A stretch of DNA of 37,115 nucleotides from a bacterium (GCA_030550175.1 JAUQPW010000046.1:1-37115), one strand, 5' to 3'; shown: positions 17,033-24,171, numbered from the stretch's first letter. Translations and numbers: made by a program. The notes: generated by a model from the sequence alone, not told the origin.

Positions 17033-17596
17033 ATGAACCAGCTAATGAGTAAAGATCAGGTCGAGAAGCCAGACAGGCTCCATCAGATTCGAGATATTAT
17101 TGTCGGTCCTCAACTCCGGGAATTGAATCGTCGGCTTGAAAAAATAGAATCGGATCTGCTCGTCCTTCAAGAAGAAATGCACCATCGGATGGATGAAACT
17201 CGAAATGCGCTCTCTAAAGAGCTACGTATAGCCGTTGAATCCCTTGCCAGGAAGATCGAATCCCTTAGCCTGGCTACCCGGCAAGAATGGACTGACCTTC
17301 GCCAACAATTTGAACAAACCGAAGCCAGGCTCTCTAACCGTCTTAAAATCCTAGACAAGGAAATAGATACTGGCACAGCATCCTTGCGGAGAGAATTTTC
17401 ACAAACCTTAGATAAATTTCGGGAAGAGATGCAAAGCTTGAGAATCCAGATTCACGAGGAATTGGATAGGCGACTCTCGGTACTTGAAGAGACCGGGATT
17501 TCTAAAGATGAAATGGCCGAGATCCTTTTCGAGCTCGGTATGAGACTCAAAGGAGCTGAGTTCGTCAGTGACTCAACTTACTCACCCATCGTGTAA
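17033..17596 (+). CDS. coiled-coil protein B, paralogue of coiled-coil protein A
   Basis: This 187-aa cytoplasmic coiled-coil protein is a clear paralogue of the protein at 8186-8848. IRDIIVGPQLRE (residues 19-30) matches IRDIIFGPQLRE there. The helical body keeps QEE/AVESL/KIESL/EW-DLRQQ positions. The C-terminal ISKDEMAEILFELGMRLKG matches VSRDDMAEILVELGMRLRG. The N-terminal Ser/Lys-rich tail is shorter. The ATG at 17033 is preferred over an in-frame TTG at 16997, which lies in the palindrome. It closes the block inserted between livM and livK. Function is unknown. Sequence divergence implies an old duplication. Confidence 0.78.
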   Translation: MNQLMSKDQVEKPDRLHQIRDIIVGPQLRELNRRLEKIESDLLVLQEEMHHRMDETRNALSKELRIAVESLARKIESLSLATRQEWTDLRQQFEQTEARLSNRLKILDKEIDTGTASLRREFSQTLDKFREEMQSLRIQIHEELDRRLSVLEETGISKDEMAEILFELGMRLKGAEFVSDSTYSPIV

Positions 17597-17600
17597 TAAG

Positions 17601-17743
17601 TATGGGAGTGTGGAAGTATGGGAGTGTGGGAGTGTGGAAGTGTGGGAGTATGGAAGTGTGGGGGTGTGGAGGAATATACTCCCATACTCCCATACTCTCA
17701 TACCCCCATACTCCCACACCCCCACACTCCCACACTCCCACAC
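17601..17743. repeat. inverted simple repeat just before livK
   Basis: A G-rich arm (17601-17672) of GTGTGGGAGT/ATGGGAGT units is followed by an AATATA centre and a C-rich arm (17678-17743) of CTCCCATAC/CTCCCACAC units. It can fold into a hairpin of about 65 bp with several registers. The right arm ends 9 bases before the AGGAGG of livK. ORFs reading through it give only repetitive peptides. Confidence 0.88.
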
Positions 17744-17765
17744 CTTTGCTCAAGGAGGTATAATC

Positions 17766-18962
17766 ATGAGAAAACTGCAGATTCTTCTGTTTGTTTCGTT
17801 CATCTTGCTTATAACGGGGGGTTTTGTACTTTTCTCTGAATCTGTAAAATCCCAAGAAACTCTTAAAGTAGGGGGTCTTTTTGATCTGACCGGGGTTACT
17901 TCGGATGTAGGTAAACCCTTTGCTCAGGGAGTTCGGGATGCGGTGGATTGGGTTAACCAGCAGGGAGGTATCAACGGTAAACAGATTGAGTTAATTCCGG
18001 TGGATTACAGTTATAAAATTCCCCAGGCCGTTGCAGCCTATAAAAAATTTGTCTCCCAGGATAAAGTTCTTTTGATCAACGGCTGGGGTACGGGAGATAC
18101 CGAAGCCTTGAGAGCGGATGTCAATAAAGACAAGATCCCGTATATTTCCGCTTCGTTTTCTGCACATCTCACAGACCCCTCCAAAACACCTTACAATTTT
18201 TTCATAGGGGCCGATTATTCCACAGAATTAAGGATTTTTCTCAAATGGATTAAGGATAACTGGAAGGATACATCTCGTAATCCCAGAGTAGCTTTTATTT
18301 ACTCTGATAATCCGTATGGCAAAGCTCCTATTGAAGCAGGTCGGGCTTATGCAAAGGAAATTGGAGTTGATCTGGTAGATGAAGAGATTGTTCCCCCTTC
18401 ATTTCAAGATTCTACCTCCCAACTCCTCAACATGCAAAAAAAAGAACCGGATTTTGCCTATATCAACACCACTACATCCTGGGTTGCCATTATTTTGAAA
18501 GATGCCCGTAAATTGGGACTTAAAACCCAATTTGGCATGAACCCTTATGGCTTTGGAGAGAAACTTCCTCAAATAGCCAAAGAAGCTGCAGAAGGGGCCT
18601 ATGGGATGATGCCCAACGTAGCTTATGGAGAAAATGTTCCCATGATGAAGACGATTCAAGATTACGTAGAGAAAAATAAAACCATTGAAAATCCCGATAC
18701 CCTCTACGTACGAGGATGGGCGTATGTGTTGGTCTGGTCGGAGGCCCTCCGGAGAACTCAAGAGCTCACAGGCCCTGGAGTTAAAGCGGCTCTGGAAACT
18801 CTAAGGGATTTTGATACCGGCGGTTTAACTCCTCCCATAACCTTCACCCCAGAAGACCATCGCCCGACCATGAGGTGCAAAATCTATCAGGTTCAGAATG
18901 GAAAGATCGTGCCCATTGCTGAATTGGAGTTACCGAGAAAGAAGGAATGGTTAGGATTGTAG
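17766..18962 (+). CDS. livK: ABC transporter substrate-binding protein, branched-chain amino acid type (LivK)
   Basis: This 398-aa periplasmic type-1 binding protein belongs to the HAAT family. The N-terminal signal peptide has a hydrophobic core (ILLFVSFILLITGGFVLF) and probable cleavage near SVKSQ-ET. No lipobox cysteine is seen, so it is probably soluble. The mature start LKVGGLFDLTGVTSDVG is family-typical, as are VNQQGGINGKQIELIPVDYS and RVAFIYSDNPYGKAPIEAGR. The ATG at 17766 has AGGAGG 7 bases upstream. An extended frame back to 17568 merely translates the simple repeat and is rejected. The gene is followed by livF and completes the transporter begun at livG. Ligand is unknown; the neighbouring acyl-CoA ligase makes an organic acid possible. 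Confidence 0.93.
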   Translation: MRKLQILLFVSFILLITGGFVLFSESVKSQETLKVGGLFDLTGVTSDVGKPFAQGVRDAVDWVNQQGGINGKQIELIPVDYSYKIPQAVAAYKKFVSQDKVLLINGWGTGDTEALRADVNKDKIPYISASFSAHLTDPSKTPYNFFIGADYSTELRIFLKWIKDNWKDTSRNPRVAFIYSDNPYGKAPIEAGRAYAKEIGVDLVDEEIVPPSFQDSTSQLLNMQKKEPDFAYINTTTSWVAIILKDARKLGLKTQFGMNPYGFGEKLPQIAKEAAEGAYGMMPNVAYGENVPMMKTIQDYVEKNKTIENPDTLYVRGWAYVLVWSEALRRTQELTGPGVKAALETLRDFDTGGLTPPITFTPEDHRPTMRCKIYQVQNGKIVPIAELELPRKKEWLGL

Positions 18963-19025
18963 AAAAGGTGAAACAGAAGGAAAAAGCCGAACGGTAAATC
19001 TTCACTTTCCCTTTTCTCTTTTCCT
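18962..19025. repeat. purine/pyrimidine inverted repeat between livK and livF
   Basis: A purine-rich arm (18962-18986, GAAAAGGTGAAAC/GAAGGAAAAAG), the centre GGTAAATCTTCAC (18993-19005) and a pyrimidine-rich arm (19004-19025, CTTTCCCTTTTCTCTTTTCC) form an imperfect hairpin. It ends 5 bases before the livF ATG. The centre is almost the same as that of the fadD-livH element although the arms differ. Confidence 0.6.
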
Positions 19026-19030
19026 AGGTT

Positions 19031-19825
19031 ATGCTTAAACTGAACAACATCGAGGTCGTTTATAACGATGTCATCCTGGTCCTCAAAGGATTGTCCTTGG
19101 AAGTACCTCGAGGGAGTATAGTGGCTCTGTTGGGAGGAAACGGTGCAGGCAAAACAACAACTCTTCGGGCGATTTCTGGGCTTTTAAAAGCGGAGGATGG
19201 AGAGCTTACCGATGGAAGTATCGAGTTCATGGGGGAACGGATTGATCGAAAAGATCCCGAAGAGATTGTGCGGATGGGGATCTTTCAAGTCATGGAAGGT
19301 CGTCGGGTTTTTGAAGAATTGACCGTAGATGAAAATATTCGCATCGGAGCTTATACCCGAAAGGATCGACAGAATATTAAACAGGATTATGAGCGTGTCT
19401 TTGACTACTTCCCCAGGCTTAGAGAACGGCGTTCCCAACTGGCCGGTTATTTAAGCGGCGGTGAACAACAGATGCTGGTTATCGGACGGGCCTTGATGGC
19501 ACGCCCCAAACTTCTCATGCTGGATGAACCCTCACTGGGCCTGGCTCCACTGCTGGTTCAAGAAATCTTCCAGATCATCCAACGGATCAACCGGGAAGAA
19601 AAAACTACCATTCTCCTGGTAGAACAAAATGCAAATATCGCACTCTCTATCGCAGATTATGGGTATATCATGGAAAACGGGAAGGTCGTTCTGGATGGAC
19701 CGGTAAATAAATTAAGAGAAAACGCCGATGTCAGAGAGTTCTATTTGGGATTGACTGAAATCGGCAAGCGTAAAAGTTTTCGTGACATTAAACATTATAA
19801 ACGGAGAAAACGATGGCTTTCTTAA
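19031..19825 (+). CDS. livF: ABC transporter ATP-binding protein, branched-chain amino acid type (LivF)
   Basis: This 264-aa second ATPase of the HAAT importer has Walker A GGNGAGKT (residues 35-42), the ABC signature YLSGGEQQMLVIGRAL, Walker B LLMLDEPSLGLAP and the LivF switch LLVEQNANIALSIADYGY. The C-terminus is slightly longer than usual and basic (KHYKRRKRW). It follows livK after a hairpin-containing gap and is the last transporter gene. Together with livG, livH, livM and livK it supplies a complete importer. Confidence 0.94.
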   Translation: MLKLNNIEVVYNDVILVLKGLSLEVPRGSIVALLGGNGAGKTTTLRAISGLLKAEDGELTDGSIEFMGERIDRKDPEEIVRMGIFQVMEGRRVFEELTVDENIRIGAYTRKDRQNIKQDYERVFDYFPRLRERRSQLAGYLSGGEQQMLVIGRALMARPKLLMLDEPSLGLAPLLVQEIFQIIQRINREEKTTILLVEQNANIALSIADYGYIMENGKVVLDGPVNKLRENADVREFYLGLTEIGKRKSFRDIKHYKRRKRWLS

Positions 19826-19962
19826 TGCTCCCGGCTTATATTTCTGGCTTCTCAGATAAGAATTACGGATAGTTACCTTTAAGATACCCTCGTTCCTGGA
19901 AAGAAAAATGGAATAGCAATGGGTAAAGTGAAAAAATAGGAGGACTTTAAAAAGAACCGTTT

Positions 19963-20787
19963 ATGGCAGAAGCATCGTTTGGACCAAAAGCTCTTCACCT
20001 TATGACCTGGAATATCCGCCTTGCAAAGCACTATGCAAGGCTGATGGAGAGCATTCAAACCGAGCCTGCGTTTCGAGACCTGGATGTTTTAGTATTACAG
20101 GAATCTACCGAAACTGAAAAAGGATCTACAACCGAAGATATCGCTAAATATTTAGGACCTGACTACGCCTTTCGACATGAACCGGCGCAAATACTTCGAG
20201 GTCGGGTACAGGCCAATGCAGTAATTTGGAATACACGAACCCTTAGGGAAGTGAACATTGAGGTCCTTGAGTTGCCTTTGATCACCCGTAAAGACGCTCT
20301 ACAACATGGAAAGATTTTCAAGCGCAATCATCGGCTTTGCTTAAGACTGGACGCCAAATACGAAGACCTGACCCTTCGCATCTATGCTCCCCATTTTGAT
20401 ACGGCAGGCGGATTATTCGGTAAACTGGTCCATTTAGATACCATCCGGCAGGACAATGAAAACTTGCCTGTTGCCGATGCCGTATTTATTGCCGGAGATT
20501 TAAACACTTTTGGCATTCGACGCAGTCTGAATTTGAAATCCTTTCGTAACGAAGTAGCTAAACGGGGTTTTGCAGACCTTTCTCAAGCCATCACAGTAAC
20601 CTGGAATTCTCGTAAAGCTTATAGATATTTACCAAGCCTGGATCAAAAACTGGACTGGATCCTCCTTAAATGTAAACTAGACTACACCTATACAACCCAG
20701 GTATTAAGAGTTCCCGGGTCCGACCATTACCCGCTGATTAGCTATGTAAAATTTCAAAAACCTCTGCAAAACAGCCGTCATAGATGA
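19963..20787 (+). CDS. endonuclease/exonuclease/phosphatase-fold protein (YbhP-like)
   Basis: This 274-aa EEP-superfamily metal-dependent phosphodiesterase-fold protein has TWNIR (N17), the metal Glu E47 in LVLQES, APHFDTAGG, the GDLN motif and the C-terminal GSDHYPL histidine, so the fold's active site is complete. No signal peptide is seen. An AGGAGG lies about 19 bases before the ATG, too far for normal initiation, and no nearer in-frame start exists because of a TAA at 19948. The gene ends at a deletion junction with a cardiolipin synthase remnant. In E. coli, ybhP neighbours clsB, so a role in phospholipid metabolism is plausible but inferred. The last residues (about LQNSRHR) may be junction-derived. 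Confidence 0.85.
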   Translation: MAEASFGPKALHLMTWNIRLAKHYARLMESIQTEPAFRDLDVLVLQESTETEKGSTTEDIAKYLGPDYAFRHEPAQILRGRVQANAVIWNTRTLREVNIEVLELPLITRKDALQHGKIFKRNHRLCLRLDAKYEDLTLRIYAPHFDTAGGLFGKLVHLDTIRQDNENLPVADAVFIAGDLNTFGIRRSLNLKSFRNEVAKRGFADLSQAITVTWNSRKAYRYLPSLDQKLDWILLKCKLDYTYTTQVLRVPGSDHYPLISYVKFQKPLQNSRHR

Positions 20788-21013
20788 TCACTGGTCTACG
20801 GTGGGGAGTATGAACCTGGATACCCTCAGTTTTTACTACAACCATGAAGCCAATATTTTCAGTTTTAGTAATCGATTTAATGCAGATCTTAAGAAGCAAT
20901 TTCTCCTTGACCTAAAAAATTCTCAAGAAATTACCCTGGTAGCCTGGAAACAGCGCCCTTTTTGGAGGAAAATTTTAGAGGTCTTACTTCGACCCTTTCA
21001 TATGTTTTTTTAA
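20768..21013 (+). pseudogene. C-terminal remnant of a cardiolipin synthase (phospholipase D family)
   Basis: In the frame of 20801-21013, reading back to 20768, the translation begins KTAVIDDHWSTVGSMNLD and continues with NHEANIFSF, DLKNSQEIT and WKQRPFWRKILE. This is the end of the second HKD motif and the C-terminus of ClsA/ClsB-like cardiolipin synthases. The HxK histidine and everything upstream (several hundred residues) are missing: just before the match the frame is out of homology and hits TAA at 20747. The match overlaps the end of the EEP gene, so a deletion probably joined the two. A GTG at 20801 could still start a 70-aa peptide, but an active enzyme is impossible. Confidence 0.8.
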
Positions 21014-21027
21014 ATAGACCTCTAAAA
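20983..21027. terminator. 12-bp inverted repeat across the cls remnant stop codon
   Basis: TTTTAGAGGTCT (20983-20994) and AGACCTCTAAAA (21016-21027) are perfect reverse complements with a 21-base loop. There is no long T-tract after it, so rho-independent termination is uncertain. A weaker related sequence (AGAGACCTGAAA) lies about 70 bases downstream. Confidence 0.4.
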
Positions 21028-21169
21028 AAATTACTCTTTAGGGTTTTAAATTTTGTATATTATTATGATACCTCTCAGGAGGTAGACATTTATAATAGAG
21101 ACCTGAAAGTAAAAAACATGTTTATTTCTTTTGTTTTCGTATGAGTTTTCCTCATGGAAAGGAGTTTCT

Positions 21170-22141
21170 ATGCCTGTTTTAGCGGTAGATCAATCCCATA
21201 TTAAATTTTTTGAAGAGCAAGGATATGTTGTTATTGAGGATATACTAGATCCTGAAGAGGATCTCCAACCTGTTATAGAGGAGTATGAAGCCGTTCTGGA
21301 TAGACTGATTGAGCGGTTGTATGCCGAAGGTAAAATAACTTCCCTTTATCGAGAGCTCCCATTTGGGCAGCGTCTGACTCGGATCGTAGCAGAGACGGGT
21401 CGGTTTTACTCGCAATATTTTGATATTTCTTTACCTCAATCCGGAGTAACCGAAGACACTCCGATCCACCTGGGTAAAGCTGTCTTTAATCTCTTACGCA
21501 ATCCTAAGTTACTAGACGTAGTGGAGGCTTTTATTGGACCGGAAATTTATTCCAATCCGGTCCAGCATGTACGTATAAAGCCTCCGGAGTGGGCTCTTCC
21601 CAAAGGTCAGTGGGATGGATTATCGTCGGCGGTTTATTGGCATCAAGACAACGGAGTTATTCTCCCGGAGGCCGATGAATCGAATATCCTGACGGTATGG
21701 CTGGCAATTTCGGATGCTACCGAGGAGAACGGCTGTCTGGCCGTAGCACCCAAGAGCCATAAACTGGGCCTTCTACCCCATTGCCCCAGCCCGGATAAAG
21801 GCGTTCATATTCCCGAGAAACTCCTTCCCAAGCCATTTATTCCGGTACCTGTGAAGCGTGGAGGGGCTTTGTTTATGACCCGAAAAACAGTCCATGTATC
21901 GCTTCGAAATTTAAGTAACGATATACGCTGGAGTTTCGATCTACGTTATAATCCCATAGGTCAGCCTACCGGTCGTCCTGCTTTTCCAGGTTTTATAGCC
22001 CGCAGTAAGGCCCATCCCGAGTCCGCTTTGACCGATCCCGAGGCCTGGGCACAGCTCTGGAAGGATGCCCGTACCCGGATTGCGCGAAGTACCAATCCCG
22101 TTTACAACCGTTGGAGTGCTGATTCTCCAGTATGCGCCTGA
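21170..22141 (+). CDS. phytanoyl-CoA dioxygenase (PhyH) family protein
   Basis: This 323-aa non-heme Fe(II)/2-oxoglutarate oxygenase belongs to the PhyH superfamily. The metal triad is visible as H158-x-D160 (VYWHQDNG) and H242 (TVHVSLRN). R253 or R259 in DIRWSFDLRY could bind 2-oxoglutarate. The N-terminal FFEEQGYVVIEDIL and the ENGCLAVAPKSHK segment are family hallmarks. The ATG at 21170 has AAAGGAG upstream and gives the normal start; the longer frame from 21131 is unsupported. It stands alone between the EEP/cls remnant and a convergent porin gene. The substrate is unknown: this family includes hydroxylases of small metabolites as well as acyl-CoAs. Confidence 0.88.
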   Translation: MPVLAVDQSHIKFFEEQGYVVIEDILDPEEDLQPVIEEYEAVLDRLIERLYAEGKITSLYRELPFGQRLTRIVAETGRFYSQYFDISLPQSGVTEDTPIHLGKAVFNLLRNPKLLDVVEAFIGPEIYSNPVQHVRIKPPEWALPKGQWDGLSSAVYWHQDNGVILPEADESNILTVWLAISDATEENGCLAVAPKSHKLGLLPHCPSPDKGVHIPEKLLPKPFIPVPVKRGGALFMTRKTVHVSLRNLSNDIRWSFDLRYNPIGQPTGRPAFPGFIARSKAHPESALTDPEAWAQLWKDARTRIARSTNPVYNRWSADSPVCA

Positions 22142-22153
22142 GAGAGCCTACAG

Positions 22154-22225
22154 GAACCAGAAGTCAGAATAAAAACAATAAGATCCTGATCCTGTTGGGA
22201 ATCTTTTCAGGCTGACTTCTGGTTC
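22154..22225. terminator. inverted repeat between convergent genes, probable bidirectional terminator
   Basis: GAACCAGAAGTCAG (22154-22167) and CTGACTTCTGGTTC (22212-22225) are exact reverse complements (14 bp). The loop holds a smaller repeat (AAGAT/ATCTT). It lies between the PhyH stop and the convergent porin stop. Its GTCAGAA-type units resemble those of the 32737-32802 hairpin. It lacks a clean T-tract, so termination is inferred mainly from position. Confidence 0.6.
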
Positions 22226-22243
22226 TTGGCCCTACGGGGTTCC

Positions 22244-23434
22244 TTAAAAATTCAAATCTAACATTATATAGGCCCAATCTGCATCATCATGGCTACCCTT
22301 CAAATCTTCCAGCGCTTTTCCGATGAAAAAGTGGGAATAGCCAAAACTAATTTCCATCCGTCTGCGAAATAAATAGGGTATAACCAGATCGATTTCTTGT
22401 CCCAGATTATCCTCTCCCAGATCATCTTTTTCTGCCAGGAAGAATTGATGCAATTCTAAAAAGAGTTTCGTGGTCCTGTGGGGAATCATGGAAAATTTAA
22501 TAGACGCATCCTGAAGCCCTCGATTACCCGTGTCCCGGGGAATATTAAGGAAAATATCCATAAATCCGTAGAATCGATGGTTGGTCGCAAAGAGTGTATC
22601 AAAGACCTTGATCTTGTTATCTTCAAGATTATCATCTCCCGAGAGGTAATCATACCAGAGAGTAAAGGAAGGTTTATAAATAGATTCGACCGTATAGGTT
22701 CCGCGAAGTCCGATCAAAAAAGCACGAATGTCTTGAGGACCTGCCTCACCGAATTGATAATAAGCTTCGCCACGGTAACTGAAAGGTCCGAGAGCACCCT
22801 CTAACCGGGCCCCTGTAGTAAATCGATCGGTATCTTTGGGTTCATCCTCCAACCAGAGAAAATAACCTGAGAGGATATGAGTCGGGACAGGTTTTACCCT
22901 GGCGTAGATTCCGTAAAAGTTAACATCATCCCCCTCACTGTTGCCGATCGGAGTCAGTCCTCGAGCAACCCCGTCATTGATTTTCATGGCAAAGAGATCC
23001 CACTGGTTTGAAGGCCGCTCATAGGTGAGGCGAAACCCATCAAAGGCCTGGCCTTGGGGAGTAAAATCAACATTTCCTATCAAACGCTCTTCATCAAAGC
23101 TCAGTTCCTGACGACCCAATCGGAAGGATAAAGGTTTACCGAAAAGATCTTGCACGTCGAGATATCCTTGGTGGAGATCAAAATGGTCGGCCTCAAAATC
23201 TCCAAGCGGACTTGCTTCCTCTCCAAAAAATCGTACATCCTGGAGCTGAATGAAAGCCTGCATGCCCTCCGCTAAAGAAATGTCAAACTGGACCCGGGTT
23301 CTGAGGCTGGTAAAGGTATCGGGATCTGTGTCTTTGTTAAAATCCCTGGCATCGTACTCAAACCTCGGACGAATCTGACCACCCCATGCGATCCTTCGTA
23401 AAGGCTTGAGTTCTTCATCTTCTACTTTTTTTTT
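22244..23434 (-). CDS. alginate-export-type outer-membrane porin, probably expressed by frameshift from the FecR gene
   Basis: This 396-codon beta-barrel frame fits the alginate export family. IAWGGQIRPRFEYDARDF, FIQLQDVRFFGE, LSFRLGRQELSFDEERLIG and the terminal LDLNF with C-terminal Phe are typical of that barrel. The first ATG (23263) lies inside a strand and would drop about 55 residues of barrel and any signal peptide. Between the upstream TGA at about 23486-23488 and 23263 the frame has no ATG, GTG or TTG. It overlaps the FecR-domain gene and joins it at the A10 run (23426-23435 on the plus strand). A -1 shift there, or one more A, gives a continuous signal peptide-FecR-porin protein of about 610 aa. 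Alternatives are a real inactivating indel or a homopolymer error. The exported substrate is unknown. Confidence 0.75.
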   Translation of the reverse strand, partial: KKKVEDEELKPLRRIAWGGQIRPRFEYDARDFNKDTDPDTFTSLRTRVQFDISLAEGMQAFIQLQDVRFFGEEASPLGDFEADHFDLHQGYLDVQDLFGKPLSFRLGRQELSFDEERLIGNVDFTPQGQAFDGFRLTYERPSNQWDLFAMKINDGVARGLTPIGNSEGDDVNFYGIYARVKPVPTHILSGYFLWLEDEPKDTDRFTTGARLEGALGPFSYRGEAYYQFGEAGPQDIRAFLIGLRGTYTVESIYKPSFTLWYDYLSGDDNLEDNKIKVFDTLFATNHRFYGFMDIFLNIPRDTGNRGLQDASIKFSMIPHRTTKLFLELHQFFLAEKDDLGEDNLGQEIDLVIPYLFRRRMEISFGYSHFFIGKALEDLKGSHDDADWAYIMLDLNF

Positions 23435-23436
23435 TG
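23422..23436 (-). promoter_or_regulatory. candidate -1 frameshift site (A10, A-AAA-AAG then UAG)
   Basis: On the minus strand C, ten A and G are read CAA AAA AAA AAG TAG in the FecR frame. The final seven bases form A AAA AAG in the zero frame, the heptamer used in E. coli dnaX, followed at once by a stop codon. A purine-rich stretch with AGGGA/GAGGGG lies roughly 15-35 bases upstream and could act as a Shine-Dalgarno-like stimulator. A small CCTT-TACG-AAGG hairpin lies about 20 bases downstream. An A10 run can also cause transcriptional slippage or phase variation. Confidence 0.6.
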
Positions 23437-24087
23437 ACGGAATTGACTTTCCCCTCGCCTTCCCTCTTCCCGAATTTGATCAAGTTCCCGGGGGGTCGTA
23501 CGTTGTGGAGGGTTACTGGCTGTCACCACTGCAGATTGTCCGGGACTTAATACCTCAGCAGGCTGGCCGGGGCTGAGCAAACTTGTTAAGGTAACCGTTC
23601 CATTTTCTACCGATAGCCAGGTGGTATTGGTTGATCTAAAGTAGCCCATGCTAAAGGCAGTAAATTTAACTCCAGCCAGGGCGTTGGGAGTTTCCACTTC
23701 AAATTTCGAGCCTGGAGTTTTATAAGGCTGCGCAATAACCGCCTGGATCCTACCCCACACAAGTTTAAACAGAGAGGACTTGGCGCGAGTGGTTAAACTT
23801 AACTCGGTAACATCTAATCGGGTATCCTCACCTAATTCTAATCTGCTTCCATCCGAGAGTTTAAGGATCAGGCGACCCCCAACTTCGGTTCGCAGGATAT
23901 CTCCGGCCTGAAGGTCCATACCTTTCCTGGCCCGGACTTCTCCCTGCCCTTGAAGGGATACCTTTACGATCCCGTTCACGGACTCTACAGATGCTAACAC
24001 TTGAGATTGGGCAAATACCTCTAAGGCAGGAAATAACAGAATAAATATCGGAACAAGAATAAAGAAAATTCCCCGGTGGTTGTGCAT
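23422..24087 (-). CDS. FecR-domain periplasmic protein; N-terminal half of a probable FecR-porin frameshift pair
   Basis: This 221-aa exported protein has a signal peptide (MHNHRG, hydrophobic core to about residue 26, cleavage near VFA-QSQ). A FecR domain follows (about 45-160): VSLQGQGEVRARKGMDLQAGDILRT (split by variable residues), LKLSDGSRLELGEDTRLDV and VETPNALAGVKFTAF. It is not the TonB-transducer FecR: there is no anti-sigma N-terminal domain, and it resembles the secreted structural FecR proteins. The C-terminal tail (RELDQIREEGRRGESQFRQ) is charged and linker-like. It ends K-K-K-stop on CAA AAA AAA AAG TAG. The AAAAAAG heptamer in this phase is the dnaX-type -1 slippery site, and the new frame enters the porin at once. 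Confidence 0.85.
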   Translation of the reverse strand: MHNHRGIFFILVPIFILLFPALEVFAQSQVLASVESVNGIVKVSLQGQGEVRARKGMDLQAGDILRTEVGGRLILKLSDGSRLELGEDTRLDVTELSLTTRAKSSLFKLVWGRIQAVIAQPYKTPGSKFEVETPNALAGVKFTAFSMGYFRSTNTTWLSVENGTVTLTSLLSPGQPAEVLSPGQSAVVTASNPPQRTTPRELDQIREEGRRGESQFRQKKK

Positions 24088-24141
24088 AGCTTTGAAGTAC
24101 TTCTATATAAGGGTAGTAGATTAAAGTGATTGTTTTACGCG

Positions 24142-24171
24142 TTGACCCATCCATATGTTCGCCGGTATAAT
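24142..24171 (+). promoter_or_regulatory. strong sigma70-like promoter with no matching gene
   Basis: TTGACC (24142-24147), 18-base spacer and a perfect TATAAT (24166-24171) face right. No plus-strand gene follows: the next coding sequence in this direction is at 25623, and the glycosidase-like gene at 24393-25262 runs the other way. A transcript would begin near 24178 and could be a small RNA or antisense to that gene. Confidence 0.5.

Noticed and set aside
17601..17743. CRISPR array
   Set aside because: The repeats are short, degenerate and contiguous without unique spacers, and are arranged as inverted arms; no cas genes are nearby.
17568..17765. N-terminal extension of the livK frame by 66 codons
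   Set aside because: It reads through the simple repeat, whereas ATG 17766 has a good AGGAGG and begins a normal signal peptide.
20962..21144. 60-codon frame MEENFRGLTST... after the cls remnant
   Set aside because: It is in another frame across the remnant's 3' end and inverted repeat, AT-rich, with no ribosome-binding site or recognisable domain.
22244..23263. Porin gene starting at ATG 23263 as an independent gene
   Set aside because: The ATG lies inside a barrel strand, about 55 conserved-looking codons precede it in frame, and no signal peptide would be present.
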